Origin: Branchiostoma floridae
Lineage: Eukaryota; Chordata; Leptocardii; Amphioxiformes; Branchiostomatidae
Assembly (NCBI RefSeq): GCF_000003815.2
Contig: NC_049981.1
Coordinates: forward strand, 11,381,317-11,428,048
Length of the DNA stretch: 46,732 nt
Direction of reading: 5' to 3'
The notes beneath the pieces are model-generated. The model made no database searches and was not told where the DNA came from. It was given only the letters and a program-made list of their open reading frames with translations. Below are positions 24,501 to 34,472 of the stretch, piece after piece (position 1 is the first letter of the stretch; every line of letters starts with the position of its first letter). Both the position numbers and the translations under genes were made by a program.

Positions 24501-25480
24501 AGATTTTCATCATGAAATTACATGACACCATTCAACAATTTCCACTTCGATAACTAGGTCTAAGTACCGTCATAATCTCCTTGTGATGTGGGTACATTTA
24601 TTATTGCAGTGAACTTTTTTTTAATCAAGTAGGGCATACGTTTTAAATAATTGTCAAGCAGGTGCAGGTACTGCGTAGTAGGAGTGTTGTTTTTTCAAGC
24701 TCAAAACTTCAATCTTCTTCTTGTTTTGTATGAGCCATTACATAAACGGAGACGTCTCGAACTTTTACAAGAATTTTACCACCCTGTCGCTTCATTTCTT
24801 TTCTGAAAATCCCAGGACCAACAAGTTAACTTGATTTGGCTTTATCTATATATTTCATTTTCTTTCGAATTCTTTGTTAAGTATATGCCCCTGCATACCA
24901 CTGTTAAATTGTTTTACTTTGTATGCAATCAGCCATCGGACGTAATCTTGTCTGAGTATTATAATTTCCTGCTCGTAGCGTGCAAGACCCGGAGGATAGG
25001 TGTTTCTACCTTCTTCGGGGGTTTCTTTTCGGAGGTCAGTGGTGATACTCTGGTACTGAGAGTGTTTTATTGGGCTCAAACTCTGGCAGTTTAAAGTTAC
25101 TTACAATTTGAACGTACAAAGTTTACGTCAAACAAGAAATCTTTTTAAAAAAGCTGTGCCTTGCCGCGTATTTTATGTTATTTTGGTAAGTTAGACTAGA
25201 TTCTACGCTTAAAAATCCCGAGTTCCACATGTCGCCCCCCTCCCCTCATTATCATAATTTATGTCAGATGAATTATTGGCACATTAAACAGGTTTTGTAA
25301 AACTTTTTGACCCACAAGGAATATGCATTATTTTTTATTACAAACTAAGTTCCTTCTGATGCAATTTGTGATATATATTTATATAAACATGGTGAGTTAA
25401 AGCGTAGATTTATTACGCTGGACCACATACAGTAACATGCGTCTAGAAGAGCGTTTTAATACTCGCCTGGAATGTACCAT
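24500..25480. other. AT-rich intergenic DNA
   Basis: Several short open frames but no recognised exon, repeat or RNA gene. Sequence composition is uniformly AT-rich up to the GC-rich element at 25489. Confidence 0.4.
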
Positions 25481-25488
25481 TGTCTAAC

Positions 25489-25818
25489 CACGGGCTATAG
25501 GCCTCGGAATTATTGTTGAGATAGCGGGGGCCAATGGGCGCGAGCCATAGCGGGGGCCAATGGGCGCGAGCCGCCAACCCGGAAGCGCTCCCGTCATCCT
25601 TTGCGCCGAGTTATCCCTAAGTTCAAAAAATCGCTCGTTCCTCGCTCGGCCTTCGGCCTCGCTCGGAACTCGCTGATCGGCTTCGCCGATCCTCGGGTGC
25701 CTTCGGCACCCGCCGGGCGCCTTCGGCGCCCGCCTTTCGCCAATCTTCGGGTTCGGCACCCGCATTTCGCCCCCATTTCGCCGATCATCGCCGATCATTC
25801 CGAGGCCTATAGCCTATG
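25489..25818. mobile_element. GC-rich hairpin-array MITE
   Basis: Bounded by GGCTATAGGCCTCGGAAT (25493-25510) and its reverse complement (25798-25815), and by GTCTAAC on both outer sides (25482-25488, 25819-25825), a possible target duplication. Inside, at least four perfect short hairpins share a TTC loop: GGCC-TTC-GGCC, GATCGGC-TTC-GCCGATC, GGGTGCC-TTC-GGCACCC and GGGCGCC-TTC-GGCGCCC. The left end has a 23-base tandem duplication around AGCGGGGGCCAATGGGCGCG. Very CpG-rich against its surroundings. Open frames here reflect composition only. Confidence 0.7.
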
Positions 25819-25998
25819 GTCTAACTAAGCCATGAAACTCGGCAAGGAAAGAAGGGCCTTTGGAAGGGGCTTTGGAAGGGCTGGGTTAACAGGTCCGTCC
25901 AACCATGGAAGAAAGCTGGCGTAAAGCCTTGCCTGGCGGCAAGGCAAAAAGAACAACAACAATACTAGAAGTACCTACATTGGTTCGGGAAAAATACA

Positions 25999-26815
25999 TG
26001 CATTCTCGCCACTGTCAAACTTACGTATCAAAACAAAACGCAAACTGTCCAATTTTCCCGCGTTTTCTGCCAAGTAACATTTTTTCGATTGTCTCAACTA
26101 ACCCCCAAAGTCAAATCTGCCGAAAATGATTGATAGTACCATGCGGAATGTTGGTAAATTCATCGACACAGACTTGTATTCTTACGTTCAATGCACGCGT
26201 ACCGTCCGCTACCGCTCAAATGACCCTGTCTGAACTCCAAATCCTCGCAAACTACAATTTCAAACCGGGCACAGGGTAACATATGGACACTGTAAGGCTG
26301 TAATATGCATCTGTTTGTGTATATACGGGATTGCAAGGCCCCGCTTATGAATATTTACTAGCATTTGCGTTCCTCGTCGCTGATTGGCTGGCGTCCATAA
26401 AGCAATTAACTCTCTCCCCAGACCGCTGGCACCTAGCACGTGTGGGCTCTGGGGTCACGGGAGTTCACGGGAGAAGGCCAATTTCCCTTCAGAAAAGTGC
26501 AGAAATTAATAATTTGAAATTGATTTATGCCAAAAATTTTACTTGGGTCATTTTACCAACTATCTAATGCCTATCTACACCAAATGTAAGGTAATCCCAT
26601 TGTAATTCAAGGGTACAGGGGGCCAAAATATACCGTTTTGGTCAAAACATGACCTTTAAACTTCAATAAAATCATTTTAGAGGCAGATATGAAAAAAAAA
26701 TGAGAAAAATGCACCTCGGTTTTGAACCACTCTACCCTTGTGCCAAATTTCAGGTCATTCGGTCTCGGAACGACGGAGATGATTCGATTTGAAGATTTGA
26801 CAAGAGAAAGAAAGA
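25999..26815 (-). repeat. Interspersed element joined to 162-bp-type repeat
   Basis: Positions 25999-26560 match 30022-30545 and parts of 30860-31620 (for example TCTCGCCA and TGAATATTWACTAGC blocks). The right part (26540-26815), read on the minus strand, has the (TTTC)n / CAAATCTTCAAATCGAATC start and the TGACCTGAAATTTGG unit of the Helitron-like elements. It therefore seems to be a related subfamily with a different 3' half. Confidence 0.55.
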
Positions 26816-26818
26816 AAC

Positions 26819-26872
26819 ATTACGAATACAATATATTTCACCATACCATATATGGTATGGCTGAAATATAAT
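26819..26872. repeat. Palindromic terminus, inverted mate of 21466
   Basis: ATTTCACCATACC-ATAT-GGTATGGCTGAAAT, preceded by TACGAATACAAT; the reverse complement of the unit at 21466-21515. Confidence 0.65.
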
Positions 26873-26978
26873 GAAGTTAAAGCTCTATGTATAGCCCGTT
26901 TTAAATGTATTCCTATACAACGCAAAGTCACCTTATGTGAAGTGGGCGAGTTACTAGTACTATTTTCTTTCTCTTTAA

Positions 26979-29900
26979 TTACTGTCTATTGTTACAACAG
27001 GCTGGTGTAGGCATCATTGCCGATACCGGTGTGAAACGAAGGACCAGATCCCCCAGGTCGGTGGGCAGCCAGGACATCGGCACAGCTATCAAACGGGCGT
27101 CCCAACCAATCACGTAACGGCTCCGGGGGTGGGTAGCGCACAGCGCATGCTCCATCGCATCCACAACAACAACTGGGTCTTGTATGAAACGGCCTTCTGC
27201 AGCGACAATGGCGTCCTTAACTGTCAAAAGAAGAAAACAAAACATTCTGAATGGTACATTTTCCATACCTCCACGGATGATATATTATTTACCAGGTTTT
27301 CTCTTACGTTTGCAGCACTAAAACTAAAGGCATCGTTATTTGAGTTTAGGCCACAGATAAGCAAAGTCACTGCTATGTTCTTGATTGATGAATTGTAAAG
27401 AATTGGCCGCACACTGGACTTTCTGAAGAGCTACATGGTTTATTGTCTTTCCTCCAGGATTCTTAGCACCAGAATGAAGTAACAGGGTAATAGGGGGGGT
27501 TAACGTTTGAGTAGTAGTGATCAGATGGTTCACAGTGGGTTCATAACAGTCACTAACAATGGAGTGAATGGGGGCCGGTTTGGGATTTGGGGATTCCGTG
27601 CAATCGACCGAAGTGTTCTGTTATCCAAAGTACAACTTCAGTACTCATCTACCTGCAGATGATGCCATGCCATCATCCCAGTACATTGTAATTTTACAGC
27701 CAATTTGTATCAGTGCCCACGAATCCACTTTCAAACCCGGGCGTCGACATGTATCAACTTCCGGACGAATTTGACCTACTCTTGACGTCATCCATCACGT
27801 GCGAAGATTAGTGTGCGTCAAGGCCCTGATAGAGACCGATGGACACGACCGAAAATATGACGTTGGATACGTTAACATTAAATGGTATTATCAATAAAGA
27901 AAACAAAGTACTGATATCTATCTAACTGACTTGCTTGTATGAACTCCTCTCCATACTCGGTCTTCGTCTCCAGACTCTGTCGCTGCCAGCTTTGGTCCAG
28001 ACGACTAAGGTTATTCTCCGTGTTGTTCATTTCGGTCCGGAAGAACCCGGGCTCGATGATGTGAACTTTGACTCCAAAGCATCTCATAGCCCGTCTTAAT
28101 GCATAGAAAACTGAGGGTAGTTAGTATGTACAGGAAGCCGTATTTCTTTGTCAAAGGGGCGTACAGAAACATTTCAGTGGAATGTCACGAAGAAACGATC
28201 TATCTCTCTTTCAAAATATTTTGGACACTTTATAATCATAAGATTGATTTAAAACAGAGGATGGGACCTGTGTGTCAATCTAGTTTTTTACCTCAGGCAG
28301 TCGGAAAATGCCTCCACGCCATATTTAGACACACAATACGGCCCGCAATGCGGTATGGCCACTCTCCCAGCAGTACTTGCGACGTTGACGACCCGACCAC
28401 GTGACTTCTTGAGGAGCGGGAGAAATGTCTTGGTGACGTCAATCATCCCCAGCAAGTTCACGTTCAGGACGGCCTGATAGTGATGCAAACGGCACCGGTA
28501 AAAATGAAAACAAATTAAGACCAACACAAGACAGACGTTTACTGTTATAAAGTGAAACTAGAAAGGCCGACATTTGCTTAGGAGCAAATACAGCATATTT
28601 CAGCCATAGCTTTTCCCATACAACATTTAACTGTCTCAAATAACCCCTGCTCGAAAATGGAACATTTAGGGGCACACCCCAGTTTCTCGCCCCCATTGAA
28701 ACGTATAATAAGAGACTATTTTCAACGACGCCGTATTTCCAAACAAAATTTTCCCCGGGAACTACACATATACAGTATACAGGAAGTAAAAATGTACCAT
28801 CTGGTCTAACATATCTGATTTGCAAGGAAATTGTAGGACCTAAAATCTCACAATATCCTAATGAATTTCGAAAGCCCGTAGCGATGACATTATCGGTCAA
28901 GCTGCCCGGGGTGCTTCACTGTTTGCGTCCTCGGAGCGATACCCGGAAGCCAAGATGTGTCGACAAAAACTTACCAAAAACAACGTATAGGGGTCGAAGT
29001 TTATACTTGCAGCGGATCCGCTACGCTAATTTTACAAGACGTGCCCAACCCGATTCGCATGTGGGAAATGTTGTTATACGTGTCGTTACCATGACAACAG
29101 CCTTGGCTGCAGTCTTTAGATATACCGATTAGACAGGGCGTGCCACTTTATGCGAAAAATCGAATTAACTTGCGACCAATCACAGCCAGCAGCGGCTCCA
29201 ACAAAGGCGGTAACATAACGTCAATCAAGAAGAGGCACGAAACTTTGCGAAAATAAACCGAGAAACTGCGATGTTTGGGACTGGATAACATACACAAGTA
29301 TCTCGCTAAGGCGTCGACCTGTCAACAAGTGGACGACGCGGAAACTATTGCTTCTACTACAACTAAGTTGAGGGACAACGACAAGGGGCAGCGGTGCAGT
29401 CAGGGCTGACACCGATCGCGAGGAAACGATGCCAAGGCCGCGGTGGACGGCTCGACTGTCGAGTCCGTCTAAAATCCAATAAAAATGGCGCGAATGGCTT
29501 CGTCACATCGGAGACGAGTGGTGGGTGACGTGTGTTTACAGTTTGCACCAGGAGAAAAACATTCTTTAACGCTTCCTTTGTCGATAGTTTTTAAACTATG
29601 AAAATAGGAAGCGTGACTACTGAGAAAAGAATCTGAACTAACCAAGGAGCTTTTATCTGATAAAAGCTCCTTGAACTAACGTGTCGGATTCGTCATAAAT
29701 TCCAATTTCACGTTAAATGCATTTTAAATCGTACAAGGTCCGGGTGATTCCGATCGGAGTTTGCAGGCATTGCAAATTAGAATCGTGAATAAAAGTGAAT
29801 GTTACCGAATAAATAGTATCATAACATTTCTTTTGTCATGCTTGTTCATTTGCTTACGCGCCTTCAACAATAAAAGTGGCATAATACAGACATAAAGTTA

Positions 29901-32042
29901 TCATGTTGCTGCAACATCGTGCTGGCAAAATGTATGTTTATTCATATAAACATTGCATAGGTAACACAATTGTTTAGATTTACAGTTCAAAACATTCTAA
30001 CGATAAATATTGATGAGGAAATAATCATTCTCGCCATTGTTAAACTTACTTATCAAATCTAAACTGGCCAATTTTCCCGCGATTTCCGCCAAGTAACATT
30101 TCCTCGATTGTCTCAACTTACCCTGCCAAAGTCAAATCTGCCGAAAATGATTGATATTGCTACGCGAAATGTTGGCAAATTCATCGACAAAGACATGTAC
30201 TCTGACGTTCAAGGAACGCGTACCTTCTGCTATCGTCCAAATGACCTTGTCGTTAACTCCAAATCCTCGCAAAAAAACTATTTTATAATTATATACATGT
30301 ATATAAAACCGGGCGTAAGGTGACATTCGTCCGCTGTGTTGTCAAGATATGCACGTTTCTATATACACAGGGTTGGAAGGCCCCGCTATTGAATATTAAT
30401 TAGACTTCGTCTTCCTTTTCGCTGATTGGCTGGCTCGTTAAATTCATTTAACTTGCACGTGCGGGGCTCTGCGGGGTGACGTCACGGCAAAAGGCCGAAA
30501 GAAAACCAATTTTCCCTCAGAAAAGTGCTGAAATTTACTGTATATAGTAAAGCGCTGGTTGCAAGTTAGCAATTTACGTGTTTGTAAGCATAAGTCCGTG
30601 AGATTTCTGAAACAACAGCAGTTCTGTGATAAACGGAACCTTCTAAAAACGTACGGAGCTAACAGCGCAGGGAAAATATACCATCGCATCACAGAAATGC
30701 CCCTAAAAACTGATACAATAAGCCTTCTGAATAGCCCAAAGTGCAAGAGTTTCCCCCAACGGGGCTCTGCCCCTGGACCCTGCCGGGCCGGGGCCTTCGG
30801 CGTTCTTCGGTGGACCCCGGGCCCCGTGTGCCGACGCTGTAAAAAATTCTGGCGGGAACACTGCAGTATATACGGAATCGTGAGGCCCCACTTATGAATA
30901 TTAATTAGCCTTCGCCCTCTTCGCGCACAGGTGTGGGCTCCGTGCGGGGTCACGGAAGGTCACGTCAGGAGGCCAAAAGAAAACAAATTTCCCATCAGAA
31001 AAGTGCCAAAATTAATCATTTTAAAGTATAAGTCCGTGAGATTTCTGAAACAACAGCAGTTCCGTGATAAACGGAACCTTCTAAAAACGTACGGAGCTAA
31101 CAGTGCAGCGAAAATACCATCGATAGCGATTCAACTTCGGATGGCAAACCGGACAAAAGTTATAAGTACTGTTGAAGTCATTAACGTTAAAGTTTGTTTT
31201 TAGTTGCCTTTGACGGTTTGACCTGAAATACTGTTACGCTAAACTCCTGAAGAGAAGTTAAGTGACTGCTGTGATTATTACAGAAATGCCCCTAAAAACT
31301 GATACAATAAGCCTTCTAAATAGCCTAAAGTGCAAGTTTCAGGCGGGCTTCGCCCCCCTGGGACCCCCAACGGGGCTCTGCCCCTGGACCCTGCCGGGCC
31401 GGGGCTTTCGGCGTTCTTCGGCGGCCCCCGAAAAAAATTCTGGCGGGAACACTACAGTATATACGGAATCGTGGGGCCCCGCTTATGAATATTAATTAGC
31501 CTTCGCCCTCTTCGCGCACAGGTGCGGGGTCACGGAAGGTCACGACAGGAGGCCAAAAGAAAACAAATTACCCCTCAGAAAAGTGCCAAAATTAATTATT
31601 TTAAAGTAGTTTATGTCAAAACTTTTACTTGGATCATTTTACCAACTATCTAATGCCTATCTACACCAAATTTCAGGCCATTCCATTGTAAGACCAGGGT
31701 ACAGGGGGACAATATATTTTATTTTGGTCAAAACANNNNNNNNNNNNNNNNNNNNNNNNNNNNNNNNNNNNNNNNNNNNNNNNNNNNNNNNNNNNNNNNN
31801 NNNNNNNNNNNNNNNNNNNNNNNNNNNNNNNNNNNGGCAGCAAGTAGCTCACTCTGAAGGTCACGCCAGAAGATGATAACAGATTGTGGAATACAATGTA
31901 ATTACAAGAAGAAGATCAAAGTCTATTGCTATAGACAGTGTTTACTGACCTGTGATATACGTCCTCTCTCCAACCACCAAGTCACCACCAGATACGTCAC
32001 CCACAGGACAGCGGTGATCTCAAGTAACGTCAATACCTCCAT
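26979..32042 (-). CDS. SDR9C-type dehydrogenase, copy B, exons 2-3 not in sequence
   Basis: Coding exons seen: exon 1 31950-32042 (signal anchor, [20 protein letters not shown]), exon 4 28292-28473, exon 5 27931-28094, exon 6 26979-27220. Phases join correctly from exon 4 to the stop, exon 5 using a donor CAAGCAA/GTCAGT shifted in sequence but not in phase. Catalytic Tyr and Lys are present (YCVSK), as is the Ser of NVASTAG and the NVNLLG Asn. Exons 2 and 3, which hold the TGxxxGxG cofactor loop and NNAG, are not found anywhere between 28474 and 31949; that interval is filled with repeats and the 100-N gap (31736-31835). Either they lie in the gap, or they were lost and the copy is dead. The four exons present carry no lesion, which favours a functional gene with an assembly gap. 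Confidence 0.7.
27751..27797 (-). promoter_or_regulatory. Conserved intronic block, intron 5 of copy B
   Basis: Same block as in copies A, C and D: TATCAACTTCCGGA..TTTGACCTACTCTTGACGTCA. On the minus strand it reads TGACGTCAAGAGTAGGTCA, that is a CRE palindrome next to an AGGTCA half-site; the second half-site of a DR1 is degenerate here. Confidence 0.4.
28558..28900 (-). mobile_element. Helitron-like 3' end, copy 4, in copy B intron 3
   Basis: Ends on the minus strand with hairpin ATTTGCT-CCTA-AGCAAAT (28572-28589), GTCGGCCTTT and CTAG (28558-28561), followed by T. It starts 85 bases upstream of exon 4 of SDR copy B, in the intron where exon 3 should come next. The other end is not defined; resemblance to copy 3 fades after about 100 bases. 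Confidence 0.55.
28900..30020. other. Intronic or inserted DNA, mostly unrecognised
   Basis: No exon of copy B is seen. CpG is higher around 29200-29520 and small frames there have no motif. The only clear structure is the short palindrome at 29634-29680. Confidence 0.4.
29634..29680. mobile_element. Miniature palindrome flanked by 9-bp direct repeat
   Basis: TGAACTAAC occurs at 29634-29642 and 29672-29680. Between them lie 29 bases that are almost a perfect palindrome (AAGGAGCTTTTAT-CTG-ATAAAAGCTCCTT). It looks like two terminal inverted repeats of a DNA transposon joined after near-total internal deletion. Confidence 0.6.
30022..30545 (-). repeat. Second copy of the 25999-26560 repeat
   Basis: Matches 25999-26540 with moderate divergence over its whole length (shared TTTTCCCGCG, GTAACATTT, TTCATCGACA, TGATTGGCTGGC blocks). 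Confidence 0.65.
30592..31735. repeat. Partially duplicated repeat block with GC-rich hairpins
   Basis: Segments recur in order: 30592-30672 at 31029-31108, 30692-30747 at 31280-31335, 30757-30811 at 31369-31422 and 30851-30933 at 31442-31524. The later three are about 590 apart; the first is 437 apart because 31109-31279 is extra. Hairpins GGGC-TTC-GCCC and GGGGC-TCT-GCCCC occur at 31345-31385. From 31615 the sequence matches 26540-26640 and runs into the gap. Confidence 0.7.
31736..31835. other. Assembly gap (100 N)
   Basis: Exactly 100 N, a conventional placeholder of unknown true length. It lies within intron 1-3 space of SDR copy B. Confidence 1.
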
Positions 32043-32360
32043 GTGTCCTGGGAATGAGATCACTCACTTTATGATAAAACATGGCGCCCGTCTACCTCCA
32101 GAAGATAAAGATCTGAGCATCTTTCAAAGTCTTATGTTTGTTTTTATGACTTCGAATCCAGTAACGATTAGATACTAGTACTACGTATCCAAACTAGATG
32201 TGAGAAGGTTTTCATTAAGGCTTACCTTTTCTCCAGATTTCTGTTGACTACTGTTTTGTTGTCTGTGTGACCTTGTCTGACATTTTGGAACGAGTCGTCT
32301 GGAATGTTATGTCCACAGTTGCACTAAGCTACTTAACATTTCAGAACGCTATATGCTTAC

Positions 32361-32560
32361 CGTAAATTCGTCGAAGGCCAGAGACTTGTGACGACACCGT
32401 CTCTCACGAACCACTACGGCGTGAAGGGTTGGTACCGCAAACGTAACAGACAGCGATGGGCGTGAACACCGAGAGCTTAGTTAATAGACACCGTCTGAGT
32501 TAGATTTTTCGTGGCTTTAAATGCAGGTCAACTGTAACGTGTCAAGGGCACACAGGTACC
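32361..32560 (-). promoter_or_regulatory. Noncoding first exon and promoter region of SDR copy B
   Basis: Donor CGG/GTAAGC-type at 32361/32360, the equivalent of 15693 in copy A. The upstream block 32510-32556 keeps TTGACCTGCATTTAAAGCC (minus strand): TGACCT half-site plus TATA-like ATTTAAAG. The ATG at 32042 follows a CCCAG/GACAC acceptor as in copy A. Confidence 0.5.
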
Positions 32561-33490
32561 CGATTCACTTCCGGGTTAGGTGAGCATGTTGTTTTCAGTT
32601 CTTTGCTAATTCACGATTGTCTCGTGAAGGAATCGTGGCTGAATTGAATTTGATTTGAAGGAGGAGCAAAGGTGCTGCCTTGATTTTTTTAGTATAGTAC
32701 ACAATTGACAATTAGATTGTATAATCAAGTTATTTTGCGACGCAGACTATGGTGGAAGTCATTATTCTAGAGTCCGAAAGCAACGCTTTACAACTTAGTA
32801 GATAAAATAAGGCATGTGTTGCATGCTTGTAAAGAAAAAGTCAGTGGGCAAATAGTAGTATATGGAACGCTTTTCCTCTGAAGGAAGGACAATGTCCAAA
32901 CGAACGCAAATATACAAAATTTGTTGTGTTTTTCTGTATCATTATTTAATATTTTGACAGTCTCTTATAAATGTATCATGCGCAACTGTTGTCATCTCAA
33001 CCGTCTCTGGCAGGCCCCACAGGTTATTTATTATAATGGTTTATTTGGCAAACATGTCATACGGATCGCAGCCTTGCGGCTGAATTGAGGTAATGACATT
33101 ACATTCATCACAATTATGACTTCATGCAATATAAACGATAAGATTCCTAGCACATTAAGATAAGAAGCAAGGTTTAAGATATTTATAAATGAATTACGCG
33201 ATTAAAAACTAATATTGCACATTCAATTAATCGTGCTTTTCCATCATATTGCACTAAAGTATATACGCAGTGGGTGAAGAGCAGCAAACAGGTTGATGGC
33301 AAAACGGTAGAACAGTATGTCAAATAAACATACAAAATACCCTGGGACATAGCTAGCTAGCCAAAGAGAACAGTTTGCGATCAAAAGGTCGTAAACTGTA
33401 TATACCAGAGTAGTTAGCTGGCCGAGGCATTTTTATATGCCTGCTAGAGGCTAGAGCCATCAATACGAGCAGTAATACGTCTCCCATCTT
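32561..33490. other. Intergenic between copies B and C
   Basis: AT-rich. A stretch near 33040-33110 (TTTATTTGGCAAACATG, CGCAGCCTTGCGGCTG) looks like a retroelement tail but I cannot name it. No gene seen. Confidence 0.35.
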
Positions 33491-33499
33491 ACAAATCAT

Positions 33500-33838
33500 C
33501 ATGTGGCTAATACAAGACAGAGGTTCGCCAGGCCTCCATCCGGGTGATTTGAAGTGAATCACCAACTCCAGACGGATGGATTTGCACCATCGCACACCGC
33601 ACCACCGCACGTGTGGTGGTTCTTTAACGTGCCTGGGCTCTCCCCAGACATGGGACCTCCATTTAACGTCCTATCCGAGGGACGGCCCTATCCGAAGCTA
33701 GGTACTCATTTTCACCTAAGTAAGGTGAGGAAATCTGTGTAAAGTGTCTTTCCCATGGGCACAAGAGCGGTGACACGCGGCCGGATTCTAGCCCGCGACC
33801 TCTCGGTCCCGAGGTAAACACGCTGCCACTGCACCACT
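33500..33838 (-). mobile_element. tRNA-derived SINE
   Basis: On the minus strand it opens with GTGGTGCAGTGGCAGCGTG (A-box-like), then GCGGGCTAGAATCC (B-box-like), as in a tRNA-related pol III head, followed by a body with GGGAAAGACACTTTACAC and TTCCTCACC, phrases common in metazoan SINE bodies. The 3' end is approximate. Head spacing fits a tRNA-like promoter. Confidence 0.6.
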
Positions 33839-33944
33839 AATGACATTGAACGTTCAAAATATGAGTGTACTTAAACTATACGTGACATCAGGTTAACAAA
33901 GTTCGTACACAACCAAGTGTTGGATTTTTTCATGGCCGACGATT

Positions 33945-34060
33945 TGGTAACCGCCTGTCACCTAACCCAGACACTGTTACGCTACGAAATGCAGCTAGGC
34001 GTCGCTGCTAACAAATACGGTCCCTCGCAGATAGTCTGTGACGTCATTTAATAACATGAA
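33945..34060 (-). repeat. Diverged Penelope-tail relative
   Basis: Shares GGCGTCGCTGCTAACA, ACCGCCTGTCACCT and TGACGTCATT with 16990-17100, and through it with the element at 6906-7249. The hammerhead-like core is not preserved. Confidence 0.45.
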
Positions 34061-34472
34061 GCAAAAGTTACAAGTTCAAAATTACAATCGCCTTATAATT
34101 TCAAGGATTACAATCGGAAGTTAACGTACATGTAGTTCCTTAAGATGAAAGTTATCAATTCTAAACACAATATCATACTTACGACTGATTACATCTAGAT
34201 GTAGTCACTACAAAATCAATGATAAGACTCTGTTAGTATTACGGCATGAATGTTGACCATTTTCTAAATCAGTATTTCTAAGCATCTGGTAATATCTTTA
34301 GCGATGTCGCATATGTATCTTGTTATTAGTATGTCATATATTACGTGTGCCGTCTGAAAAGAAGAAGAAACTCTTCATGAAAATCCGATTCTAAATTCGT
34401 ACTGCAGACTGTGCTTCACATAATGAAAACTAAAGGCTTTACGAAGGTTGGTAAAAAAAAAACGAGCCTTCC
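34061..34472. other. Intergenic, 3' side of SDR copy C
   Basis: AT-rich, no feature seen. It should hold the 3'UTR of copy C. Confidence 0.4.

Noticed and set aside
25484-25828. Arg/Gly/Pro-rich frames in the GC-rich island
   Set aside because: All frames lack stops because of composition; the stretch is an inverted-repeat element made of hairpins.
30444-30953. 169-codon minus-strand frame
   Set aside because: It lies over the duplicated repeat block and GC-rich hairpins; the open frame reflects GC content.
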